Positions 6,911 through 12,827 of a stretch of DNA of 22,568 bases are shown here, piece by piece. The position numbers and the translations under genes were made by a program. The stretch comes from DAOOKJ01 sp035360795 (GTDB lineage: Bacteria; Patescibacteriota; Minisyncoccia; UBA6257): positions 1 through 22,568 of the forward strand of contig DAOSBJ010000009.1 in the NCBI GenBank assembly GCA_035360795.1, read 5' to 3'. Each line of letters starts with the position of its first letter. The stretch's first letter is position 1. Below the pieces are notes generated by a model. It was given only the letters and a program-made list of their open reading frames with translations. It did no database searches and was not told the DNA's origin.

Positions 6911-9256
6911 TTATTTTTTTATTTCCGCAGAAAGAATTTTTTTAATATTTTCAATCCATAATTCTTTAAACTTGCTTTCTAATTCTTTATAAAAGAAATA
7001 ACTTTCCTTCTTGTATTCTATTAATGGGTCGTGACCGCCATAAGCCCTTAAGGCGGTTGAATCTCTTAGCGATTCTAACTTCTCCAAGTGAGAAACCCAC
7101 ATTGTGTCCAAAATATTTAAAGCGAAAATCTTGAAAATATTTAAAAGATTTTCTTTTGGAATTCCCTCATTAATTTTCTCTTCGTAAAAATTTGTTGGAA
7201 ATTCTTCATTTAATTCCCTAAAAACCTCCTTCACTCTTTCTTCCAATTTTCCTTCCGTAAAATCTTTTAAAATAGAGTCTCTTAAATTATAAAACGCAAT
7301 TCTTTGTTTGTTAATAACATCATCGTATTCCAAAACATGTTTTCGGATATCAAAATAATAACCTTCGATTTTTGCTTGGGCAGTCTCTATTGCTTTTGAA
7401 ACTAAAGGATGCTCTAAAGGTTCATCTTCTGGCCAGCCCATTTTATCCATCAAATTTTTCAGATATGGAGGGGCGAAAATTTTGACGAGGTCATCTTCTA
7501 GGGAAAGGAAAAACTGGCTTGAGCCAATATCACCTTGCCTTCCTGCTCGGCCGCGAAGCTGATTGTCAATCCTTCTGGCCTCGTGCCTTTCAGTTCCAAT
7601 CACATGAAGTCCTCCTGCTTCTATTACTTTTTCTCTTTCTTCTTTTGATGGCGGATTCCCACCTAAAATAATATCAACCCCTCTACCAGCAAGATTTGTC
7701 GCCACCGTAATTGCTTTAAATCTTCCGGCCTGAGCAATAATTTCTCCCTCTTTCTCGTGATTTTTAGCATTCAAAACTTCAAAATTTAAGTTTAATCTTT
7801 TTAAATATTTTGCCAATTCCTCATTTTTTTCCACTGAAGGAGTGCCAATTAAAACTGGCTGACCTTTTTGATTTCTTTGATAAACTTCCTTTGCGACTGC
7901 TTTAAGTTTCTCCTCTCTGGTTTTATAAATTCTATCTGTTAAGTCAATTCTTATCATTGGCTTATTAGTAGGCACTACTACTACCTCTAAATTGTAAACT
8001 TTCTTGAATTCTTCTTGCGAGGTAAAAGCCGTTCCAGTCATTCCGGATAGTTTTTGATACATCCGAAAATAATTTTGAAAAGTAATGGTTGCCACCGTCC
8101 TAGATTCTCTTTGAATAGGTACCCTTTCTTTTGCTTCAAGTGCCTGATGGAGACCGCCTGAATAACGTCTGTCTGGTAAAAGTCTACCCGTAAACTCATC
8201 AACAATAATCACTTTTCCATCTTTAACAATATAATCGCGGTCTTTTAAATAATGACGATAAGCTTTTAAAGCATTTTCTAAATAATGGACCAAAATCAAA
8301 CCTTTCTCATCAAAAATATTAAATTTAAAAATTTTTTCTAAATGATTTAACCCCTCTTCAGTTAAAGAAATTGATTTGTCTTTGTCATCAGCAATAAAAT
8401 CTCTGCCTTCTTTTAATTCTTTCGCAATTTGAGCAAATTGCTGATATAAATGTGAGGCTCCTTCATCAGGAACTGAAATAATCAAAGGAGTTCTGGCTTC
8501 ATCAATTAAAATACTGTCAACCTCGTCAATAATCGCATAAAAATGTTTTCCTTGAACTTTTTTTTCTAAATCATCCACTAAATGGTCCCTTAAATAATCA
8601 AAGCCAAATTCCGAGTTTGTACCATAAGTAATATCTGCCAGATAAACCTCCTTTTTTTCTACTGGCCTTAAAAATTCTTTAAAAACTTTAAACGAGCCCA
8701 ATTGGTCTCTTTTTTTATCTATTTCTCCTTTTTCTTTTAAATTTTCTAATTTATAATTCGGGTCGTAAACAAAAGCCCCTTCTTGAGTAATGCAACCAAC
8801 TTCAAGCCCTAAATAATGATATATTTGCCCCATCCAGACAGTATCTCTTTTTGCTAAATAATCGTTAACAGTAACAATATGAACTCCTTTTCCAAATAAA
8901 GAATTTAGAACTGCCGGTAAAGTCGCGACTAATGTTTTTCCTTCCCCAGTTTTCATTTCAATTATTTTCCCCTCGCTTAAAGCCAAACCTCCTAAAATCT
9001 GAACATCAAAATGCCGTTGGCCTAAAGTTCTAACTGATGCTTCTCTGGTTAAAGCAAATGTTTCAATGATATTTTTTTCGGAAAGAACATTCTTTTCAAC
9101 AATTTCTTCTTTAATTTTTTCAATTCTTAAAATAAACTCCTGCTGGGAGAGTTTTTTTATTTCTGGTTCGAGTTCGTTTATTGCTTTTAAAGTTTTCTCT
9201 TTGCTTTTTAAATAAGACTCGCTAAAACTGGGAAACAAAAAAGAAAAAAAAGACAT
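6911..9256 (-). CDS. secA: Preprotein translocase motor ATPase SecA
   Basis: SecA drives unfolded preproteins through SecYEG. The 781-residue protein has Walker A (MKTGEGKTL, 101-109), the DEAD-like Walker B (IIDEVDSILIDEARTP, about 242-256), TYGTNSEFGFDYLRD at 210-224, the TNLAGRGVDI motif of the second ATPase domain and the arginine-finger region RGRAGRQGD. The helical scaffold and wing regions follow. Two departures from E. coli SecA (901 residues) are visible. First, about 35 extra residues sit between CITQEG (155-160) and VYLADITYGTN (from 204). Second, the chain ends at LSAEIKK, without the C-terminal linker and zinc-binding SEC-C domain. Such shortening is common in bacteria that do not use SecB. 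It lies 14 bases after hpf. Confidence 0.98.
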   Translation of the reverse strand: MSFFSFLFPSFSESYLKSKEKTLKAINELEPEIKKLSQQEFILRIEKIKEEIVEKNVLSEKNIIETFALTREASVRTLGQRHFDVQILGGLALSEGKIIEMKTGEGKTLVATLPAVLNSLFGKGVHIVTVNDYLAKRDTVWMGQIYHYLGLEVGCITQEGAFVYDPNYKLENLKEKGEIDKKRDQLGSFKVFKEFLRPVEKKEVYLADITYGTNSEFGFDYLRDHLVDDLEKKVQGKHFYAIIDEVDSILIDEARTPLIISVPDEGASHLYQQFAQIAKELKEGRDFIADDKDKSISLTEEGLNHLEKIFKFNIFDEKGLILVHYLENALKAYRHYLKDRDYIVKDGKVIIVDEFTGRLLPDRRYSGGLHQALEAKERVPIQRESRTVATITFQNYFRMYQKLSGMTGTAFTSQEEFKKVYNLEVVVVPTNKPMIRIDLTDRIYKTREEKLKAVAKEVYQRNQKGQPVLIGTPSVEKNEELAKYLKRLNLNFEVLNAKNHEKEGEIIAQAGRFKAITVATNLAGRGVDIILGGNPPSKEEREKVIEAGGLHVIGTERHEARRIDNQLRGRAGRQGDIGSSQFFLSLEDDLVKIFAPPYLKNLMDKMGWPEDEPLEHPLVSKAIETAQAKIEGYYFDIRKHVLEYDDVINKQRIAFYNLRDSILKDFTEGKLEERVKEVFRELNEEFPTNFYEEKINEGIPKENLLNIFKIFALNILDTMWVSHLEKLESLRDSTALRAYGGHDPLIEYKKESYFFYKELESKFKELWIENIKKILSAEIKK

Positions 9257-9270
9257 AAAAAATAAAAAAT

Positions 9271-9642
9271 TCAGGGTTTTAAGTGGTGCCAGATTAATTT
9301 CTCTTTTAATTTTCTTGCCGTTCTTCTGAAAAGACTTTCTTTGGTTTTATGATGTTCAATAATTAATCTCTTTAAATCATCCTTTAATAAATTAGCCAAT
9401 TCTTTTATTGAAGAAGCCTTCACTTGACAGTGGATATCGTTTCCGGGAACAAACAAACGCGCCTCGGCAGAATAAATATCTCCACTCTGAGAATTTAAAG
9501 ATTTTTCGATATTTACCTCTAAATCCAAATCTCTTTTAAAATAAGAACAGTATTTCTCTAGACTTTTGAGTTTTTTCTCCAGAAAATCCTTTTCTGACGG
9601 CAAGAGTTTTGTCTTTAAAGCGCTAATTCTTATCTTCAACAT
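9271..9642 (-). CDS. hpf: Ribosome hibernation promoting factor / RaiA-like protein
   Basis: Short HPF and RaiA bind the 30S decoding channel and hold ribosomes inactive in slow growth. The 123-residue product opens with MLKIRISALKTKLLPSEKDFLEKKL, a beta strand and then a helix as in this family. It continues with alternating strands (IYSAEARLFVPGNDIHCQVKA) and a second helix rich in basic residues (ELANLLKDDLKRLIIEHHKTKES). There is no room for the C-terminal dimerisation domain of long HPF, although the tail RRTARKLKEKLIW is basic and somewhat longer than in E. coli HPF. The identification rests on fold pattern and on its place before secA, a neighbour seen in many bacteria. No consensus promoter was found in the 35 bases between the upstream terminator and the start. 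Confidence 0.82.
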   Translation of the reverse strand: MLKIRISALKTKLLPSEKDFLEKKLKSLEKYCSYFKRDLDLEVNIEKSLNSQSGDIYSAEARLFVPGNDIHCQVKASSIKELANLLKDDLKRLIIEHHKTKESLFRRTARKLKEKLIWHHLKP

Positions 9643-9677
9643 ATTTAAACTTATCTAAAGTTTAACTTAAAATTGAG

Positions 9678-9715
9678 AAAAAAACAATCCCTCCCTTTTT
9701 TAAAAAAGGGAGGGA
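9678..9715 (-). terminator. Intrinsic terminator after the lysine-rich small gene
   Basis: Positions 9688-9715 form a perfect 28-base palindrome: TCCCTCCC plus six T, then six A plus GGGAGGGA. On the minus strand it is followed by TTG and seven T (9684-9678), which is a classical rho-independent terminator. No T-run follows on the plus strand, so it acts for leftward transcription. It separates the small gene unit from hpf. Confidence 0.82.
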
Positions 9716-9721
9716 CGAGTT

Positions 9722-9750
9722 CCCCGCGTCTTTTATCAAAAAGTGCGGGG
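9722..9750 (-). other. GC-rich hairpin in the 3' untranslated part of the small-gene transcript
   Basis: CCCCGC at 9722-9727 pairs perfectly with GCGGGG at 9745-9750. A small internal mismatch and four A-T pairs extend the stem towards a short loop. It stands out as GC-rich in AT-rich surroundings and lies between the small gene's stop codon and the terminator. It is not followed by a T-run itself, so it may be a stabilising or regulatory 3' structure and not a second terminator. Confidence 0.6.
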
Positions 9751-9783
9751 TAAGAAAGCCGAAAGGATTAAGAAAAATTTAGA

Positions 9784-9849
9784 TTATCTCTTCTTTTTTC
9801 CTCCCTTCTTAGCTTTCTTGGCTACTTTCTTTGCTTTCTTCTTTGCCAT
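9784..9849 (-). CDS. Very small lysine-rich basic protein (21 residues), candidate nucleic-acid-binding peptide
   Basis: The frame runs from ATG at 9849 to TAA at 9784-9786 and encodes 21 residues, 12 of them lysine plus a final arginine. The pattern is MA-KKKA-KKVA-KKA-KK-GG-KKKR, that is, repeated Ala-Lys-Lys units, a double glycine hinge and a basic tail. In-frame TAA codons lie 13-15 and 16-18 bases upstream, so no longer start is possible. It is the only reading frame inside a discrete unit with a good promoter (10033-10060), two AT-rich hairpins in the leader and an intrinsic terminator, which argues for a real expressed gene. The composition resembles histone H1-like tails and tiny basic ribosomal proteins such as bTHX, but I see no sequence match I would trust. 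A role in binding DNA or RNA is inference from charge only. No ribosome binding site is evident. Confidence 0.6.
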   Translation of the reverse strand: MAKKKAKKVAKKAKKGGKKKR

Positions 9850-9866
9850 GTTAGTATTTATTTATT

Positions 9867-9943
9867 ACAAGCAGCCGACCGTTCTAATAAATTTTTAAAA
9901 ATATTTTAAAATTTATTAGAACTAATCAAAATTTTCTGCTTGT
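9867..9943 (-). repeat. Nested inverted repeat in the leader of the small lysine-rich gene
   Basis: The inner arms are 15 bases and perfectly complementary (9881-9895 with 9908-9922, GTTCTAATAAATTTT). The loop of 12 can pair further. An outer 8-base pair of arms (ACAAGCAG at 9867-9874 with CTGCTTGT at 9936-9943) encloses them. In the leftward transcript this compound stem ends 17 bases before the start codon, so it could affect translation or mRNA stability. Confidence 0.7.
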
Positions 9944-9951
9944 TGTTTTAG

Positions 9952-10011
9952 AAAATTATTTCAAAAATTTAAAAAATTTTAAAATGATTAAATAATTTTT
10001 GAAATAATTTT
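9952..10011 (-). repeat. 18-base perfect inverted repeat at the 5' end of the small-gene transcript
   Basis: Positions 9952-9969 (AAAATTATTTCAAAAATT) and 9994-10011 are perfect reverse complements, with a 24-base loop. The predicted transcription start is about 15 bases upstream, so the hairpin would sit at the very 5' end of the RNA. It is all A-U except one G-C pair and lacks a following T-run, so it is unlikely to be a normal terminator for murB. Confidence 0.7.
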
Positions 10012-10032
10012 TCTTTAATTTTTCCTACTATC

Positions 10033-10060
10033 ATTTTAGTTTATCTAAAATTCTTGTCAA
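10033..10060 (-). promoter_or_regulatory. Sigma-70-type promoter for the small-gene unit
   Basis: On the minus strand there is a perfect -35 box TTGACA (10060-10055), a 16-base spacer and a -10 box TAAAAT (10038-10033). Transcription should start near 10026. The -35 box lies only 17 bases after the murB stop codon, in a non-coding stretch, and points into the hairpin-rich leader of the lysine-rich gene. Confidence 0.75.
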
Positions 10061-10077
10061 GTGTTTTTTGGGTATAA

Positions 10078-11046
10078 CTAAAAAGAATTTTTTAAAATCA
10101 CAATTTCTTCCTGGAGTTCAATTTTAAATTTTTTAAAAACTTTGTCTTTTATGAGATTTAGAAGATATAAAACATCTTTCGCTTTTGCTTTATTTAAATT
10201 TATAATCACATTAGCGTGAAAATCGGCAATTTGAGCATCATTTTTTCTTTTTCCTTTAAGGCCGCATTTCTCAATAAAGAAACCACTGGAGACTTTTCCC
10301 TGTGACGCTTTTACTTTCTCTCCTTTAATAGTTACCTCCTGTTGTTTTGGATTGAAATATCTTTTATAAGGTGTTTCTCTAATCAATACATTTTTAAAAA
10401 CACTTCCTAAAGAAGGATAAGAAAACATTTTCTTTTCAACTTTAGTTTTTAAATAAGACAAACTTTTTTCTTTTATTTCTTCTTTGTTTCCTTTTTTCTT
10501 TAAAATTTCAACTTCCCAGATTATTTCTTTATTTTCTTTAAAAATAGATGAGCGGTATTTAAACTTGCAGTCTTTGTTAGAATACTGTTTTTCTTTTAAT
10601 GTTGAAGGATTAATAGTTTTTACTTTTAAAACTAAATCTTTCATTTGAAAACCAAAAGCGCCAGCATTGCCATAAACTGCTCCACCGATTGTTCCCGGAA
10701 TTCCATTTAGCCACTCGTAGCCAGTAAATCCTTTTTCTATTCCTTTTCTTACCAAATCATTTAAAAGATAGCCAGCACCGATTACAAGTGAATTCTTTTT
10801 TTCTTTTAGAATTTTGTCATTTTTAATTTTAATAATCAAACCAGAAAAGCCGCTATCATCAAAAAGAGTATTAGAGCCGTTGCCTAAAATAAAAAAAGGC
10901 AAATTACCCTCTTTTGCCCATTTAATAAGTTTCTTTAACTGGTTTAAATTAGAAACTTCTGCAAAATATTTCGCCCTTCCTCCGATTTTAATAGTGGAAT
11001 AATCTGCTAAACGAACTCCCTTTTTTATTCCCTTTAAAATCTTCAT
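10078..11046 (-). CDS. murB: UDP-N-acetylenolpyruvoylglucosamine reductase
   Basis: MurB is the FAD enzyme that reduces UDP-GlcNAc-enolpyruvate to UDP-MurNAc in the cytoplasm. The 322-residue protein has IGGRAKYF at 21-28, the FAD-binding stretch FILGNGSNTL at 52-61, GIPGTIGGAVYGNAGAFG at 115-132, KYRSSIF at 163-169 and the catalytic-serine motif GSVFKN at 214-219. Further on are SGFFIEKCGLKG at 254-265 and the C-terminal glutamate region ELQEEIVIL. Between GSVFKN and SGFFIE there are about 20 more residues than in the shortest family members. It starts at ATG 11046 after a folded leader with its own promoter (11140-11168) and ends with TAG just before the next promoter, so it looks monocistronic or nearly so. 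Confidence 0.97.
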   Translation of the reverse strand: MKILKGIKKGVRLADYSTIKIGGRAKYFAEVSNLNQLKKLIKWAKEGNLPFFILGNGSNTLFDDSGFSGLIIKIKNDKILKEKKNSLVIGAGYLLNDLVRKGIEKGFTGYEWLNGIPGTIGGAVYGNAGAFGFQMKDLVLKVKTINPSTLKEKQYSNKDCKFKYRSSIFKENKEIIWEVEILKKKGNKEEIKEKSLSYLKTKVEKKMFSYPSLGSVFKNVLIRETPYKRYFNPKQQEVTIKGEKVKASQGKVSSGFFIEKCGLKGKRKNDAQIADFHANVIINLNKAKAKDVLYLLNLIKDKVFKKFKIELQEEIVILKNSF

Positions 11047-11071
11047 TAAACTGAAATTTCACAAATTTTGA

Positions 11072-11133
11072 GGGGCCCAAAAGGGGTTAACTCCTTTGCC
11101 AAAATAGAAGTGAGTGCTCAGCCTCCGGGCCCC
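11072..11133 (-). promoter_or_regulatory. Structured 5' leader element of murB
   Basis: The predicted murB transcript begins almost exactly with GGGGCCC (11133-11127), which pairs perfectly with GGGCCCC (11078-11072) to close a 62-base domain. Inside it, AAAGGAG, loop UUAA and CCCCUUU make a second stem with one mismatch. The remaining part, CUGAGCACUCACUUC, contains a 10-base perfect complement of the upstream candidate RNA. The domain ends 25 bases before the murB ATG. It fits a cis-regulatory RNA domain, but I recognise no known riboswitch class, and regulation is inference. Confidence 0.5.
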
Positions 11134-11139
11134 AATTCT

Positions 11140-11168
11140 ATTGTAATTCAATCTAAAAAAGAAATCAA
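11140..11168 (-). promoter_or_regulatory. Promoter for murB
   Basis: On the minus strand TTGATT (11168-11163), a 17-base spacer and TACAAT (11145-11140) make a good vegetative promoter. The start should be at or near 11133, the first G of the folded murB leader. It lies immediately downstream of the REP-like palindrome. Confidence 0.65.
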
Positions 11169-11171
11169 GTT

Positions 11172-11243
11172 TACCCGCCTAAATTTTTGCTTGCCTGCCT
11201 AAATTTCTTGGAAATTTGCGGCGGGTGAGCAAAAATTTGGGTA
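11172..11243. repeat. REP-like long imperfect palindrome
   Basis: The outer arms TACCC(GCCT)AAATTTTTGCT (11172-11191) and AGCAAAAATTTGGGTA (11228-11243) pair over 16 bases with a 4-base bulge. The inner arms around CCTGCCTAAATTT and AAATTTGCGGCGGG pair as well, with loop CTTGG. The GCC/GGC-rich and AAATTT-rich blocks look like the short dispersed palindromes found between genes in many CPR genomes. Only one copy is seen in this window. Confidence 0.6.
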
Positions 11244-11246
11244 AGT

Positions 11247-11275
11247 AAATAAAACCCCCGTCTAAAAGACGGGAG
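11247..11275 (-). terminator. Intrinsic terminator of the candidate short RNA
   Basis: On the minus strand CTCCCGTCT, loop TTT and AGACGGGGG form a stem of 9 pairs (one G-U), followed by TTTTATTT. The strong, compact stem and T-rich tail support termination of leftward transcription from the promoter at 11339-11366. Confidence 0.7.
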
Positions 11276-11334
11276 CTGACAAAAGGAGCGATGATGAAAG
11301 AAATTTCTTTCCTCATCAAACACTCACTTCCACT
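11247..11334 (-). ncRNA. Candidate short RNA or leader RNA upstream of murB, about 88 bases
   Basis: It is bounded by a strong promoter (TATAAT ends at 11339; start near 11334) and an intrinsic terminator (11247-11275). The RNA would begin AGUGGAAGUGAGUG, followed by a hairpin GAUGA..AAAGAAAUUUCUUU..UCAUC and then the terminator stem. Its GAAGUGAGUG (11330-11321) is a perfect complement of 10 bases in the murB leader. An open frame from ATG 11316 would read through the terminator stem for 45 codons and is not convincing. The RNA could be a separate small RNA or an attenuated leader; no known family is recognised. Confidence 0.45.
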
Positions 11335-11338
11335 GAGA

Positions 11339-11366
11339 ATTATACTCCTTTTTTTAAAAAAGTCAA
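11339..11366 (-). promoter_or_regulatory. Strong promoter for the candidate short RNA
   Basis: On the minus strand TTGACT (11366-11361), a 16-base spacer and a perfect TATAAT (11344-11339) are seen. The -35 box begins three bases after the stop codon of the glycosylphosphotransferase gene when the false gap is removed. This is the best -10 match I found in the window. Confidence 0.75.
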
Positions 11367-11392
11367 CCCCTAATGTGTTTTAATCTCAAAAG
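11367..11392. repeat. 26-base sequence duplicated on both sides of a scaffold gap (left copy)
   Basis: CCCCTAATGTGTTTTAATCT plus CAAAAG ends directly at the N run and occurs again as the first 26 bases after it (11493-11518). The identity ends exactly at the gap edges on both sides, which is what two overlapping contigs joined with a placeholder would give. This copy therefore holds the end of the glycosylphosphotransferase gene, including its TAG stop at 11370-11372. Confidence 0.9.
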
Positions 11393-11492
11393 NNNNNNNN
11401 NNNNNNNNNNNNNNNNNNNNNNNNNNNNNNNNNNNNNNNNNNNNNNNNNNNNNNNNNNNNNNNNNNNNNNNNNNNNNNNNNNNNNNNNNNNN
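11393..11492. other. Assembly gap (100 N), probably false
   Basis: This is exactly 100 N between two identical 26-base contig ends. The most economical reading is that the contigs overlap by 26 bases and no sequence is missing; removing the Ns and one copy gives continuous sequence from the transferase stop into the promoter at 11339-11366. Confidence 0.88.
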
Positions 11493-11495
11493 CCC

Positions 11496-12827
11496 CTAAT
11501 GTGTTTTAATCTCAAAAGGAATTCGCCAGGCTTTTAAAGCAATTAGAAAATCAAAAGATAATGAACGATGTTTTAAATAATAAAAGTCATATTTTAATTT
11601 TTGAATTGCATCTTCAACCGAAGCGCCGTGAGGGTAATTAATCTGCGCCCAGCCAACTATTCCAGGCTTAATTAACATTCTTTTTTCGTAAAAAGGAATT
11701 TCTTTTTTAAATATCTCCACCAATCTTTTTTCTTCTGGTCGAGGACCGATAAAAGAAGTATCTCCTTTCAAAATATTTAAAACTTGGGGAATTTCATCTA
11801 AATGGCTATACCTTAAAAATTTTCCTACTTTAGTAATTCTTTTATCATTTAAAAGTGTCCAGGAAGGACCAATTTTATCAGCGTCTTTGACCATTGTTCT
11901 GAATTTATAAATTAAAAATTCTTTTCCATTTTTACCTATCCTTTTAGATTTATACAATATCTCTCCATCAGAATCTATTTTTATTAAAATTCCAATAATT
12001 GGCCAAAATGGTAAAGAAAGAACCAAAAGAACCATTCCTCCTATAATATCCAACACTCGTTTTATTAATTCGTAAAAAAAGTAATTTTTCTGAAAATAAT
12101 ATTTTTCAAACCAGTCTTCACTCAAAAAAGATAACGGAACTTTCCCGGTGATTTGTTCATAAAAATCCTCAAAATTCAAAAAATGCTTTTTAACCTTCAC
12201 TTCTTTTAAAAAGGATTTTAAATCTTTTAAATTCTGGTCGCTAATAAAATATACTCCCCTTTTATCTTTAATTATTTCTTTGTCTTCTTTAATTCTTTGG
12301 CTTATTTTGGAATAATCGAATTTTTCTGAAATTTCTAAAATTTCTATTCCAAAAGAAGGATGTTTTTCTAGAAACTCTTTTAATTCTTCGGTTTCTTTTG
12401 CCTGAGAAATAATAAAGACTTTCCTTTTTCTTTCTTTCAAGAGGTAATTAACAATTGTCCGCCAAAAAAACAAAAAAAGCCAAGAAAATCCAATCACCAA
12501 AGCTAAAACCAACTTCGGAATAAATTTTGGAGTTAAGAAGAAAAAAATAATGGTAGCAAATAAACTACCGACTAAAAATAGTTTTAAAGCCAAAAAATAA
12601 AATTCTCTTTTATTTTCTAAAAAAGAGAGTTCGTACATTCGGCTAATGGTAAAAAGAATAATCCAGACAGCAAATATAAAAGTAAAATGATAAAAAGAAT
12701 TAAAAAAACTTGTCCTTAAACCAACTACTCCGTATCTTAAAGTAAGTGCCAAAATCAAAGCCCAATAAAAACATATTAGGTCGCCAACAATTAAAATAAA
12801 AATTCTTTTTTTATATCTTAGAAACAT
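11496..12827 (-). CDS. Polyprenyl glycosylphosphotransferase (WbaP/exopolysaccharide initiating sugar transferase)
   Basis: Enzymes of this family transfer a sugar-1-phosphate from a nucleotide sugar to undecaprenyl phosphate and so start a repeat unit for exopolysaccharide or O-antigen. The 443-residue protein has four hydrophobic segments in residues 8-125, a soluble Rossmann-like region (about 135-230), then the conserved membrane re-entrant helix after KRVLD (256-260) and the bacterial sugar transferase domain. Visible catalytic-domain motifs are YKFRTM (307-312), LDEIPQ (343-348), GPRPE (361-365), GIVGWAQIN (389-397) and YDFYYLKHRS (413-422). The sugar cannot be told. The start overlaps the end of the upstream glycosyltransferase gene by 17 bases. 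Its last 26 bases are repeated across the neighbouring gap. Confidence 0.92.
   Translation of the reverse strand: MFLRYKKRIFILIVGDLICFYWALILALTLRYGVVGLRTSFFNSFYHFTFIFAVWIILFTISRMYELSFLENKREFYFLALKLFLVGSLFATIIFFFLTPKFIPKLVLALVIGFSWLFLFFWRTIVNYLLKERKRKVFIISQAKETEELKEFLEKHPSFGIEILEISEKFDYSKISQRIKEDKEIIKDKRGVYFISDQNLKDLKSFLKEVKVKKHFLNFEDFYEQITGKVPLSFLSEDWFEKYYFQKNYFFYELIKRVLDIIGGMVLLVLSLPFWPIIGILIKIDSDGEILYKSKRIGKNGKEFLIYKFRTMVKDADKIGPSWTLLNDKRITKVGKFLRYSHLDEIPQVLNILKGDTSFIGPRPEEKRLVEIFKKEIPFYEKRMLIKPGIVGWAQINYPHGASVEDAIQKLKYDFYYLKHRSLSFDFLIALKAWRIPFEIKTH

Noticed and set aside
9952..10011. The 18-base inverted repeat as the murB terminator.
   Set aside because: It is almost all A-U, has a 24-base loop, no T-run at the right distance, and lies downstream of a new promoter that would be inside the terminated region.
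11072..11133. A tRNA-like 7-base acceptor stem (GGGGCCC/GGGCCCC).
   Set aside because: Only 48 bases lie between the arms, there is no T-arm with a TTCNANNC-like loop and no anticodon arm, on either strand.
11179..11316. A 45-codon minus-strand frame starting at ATG 11316 with a GGAAG upstream.
   Set aside because: It runs through the intrinsic terminator stem and the REP-like palindrome, and the product looks like translated repeats. A shorter leader peptide cannot be excluded.
11247..11334. GAGGAAAG in the candidate short RNA, which recalls a conserved motif of RNase P RNA.
   Set aside because: The rest of the core (such as the GUCCGGGC continuation and the ACAGAAA-type segment) is absent and the unit is too short.
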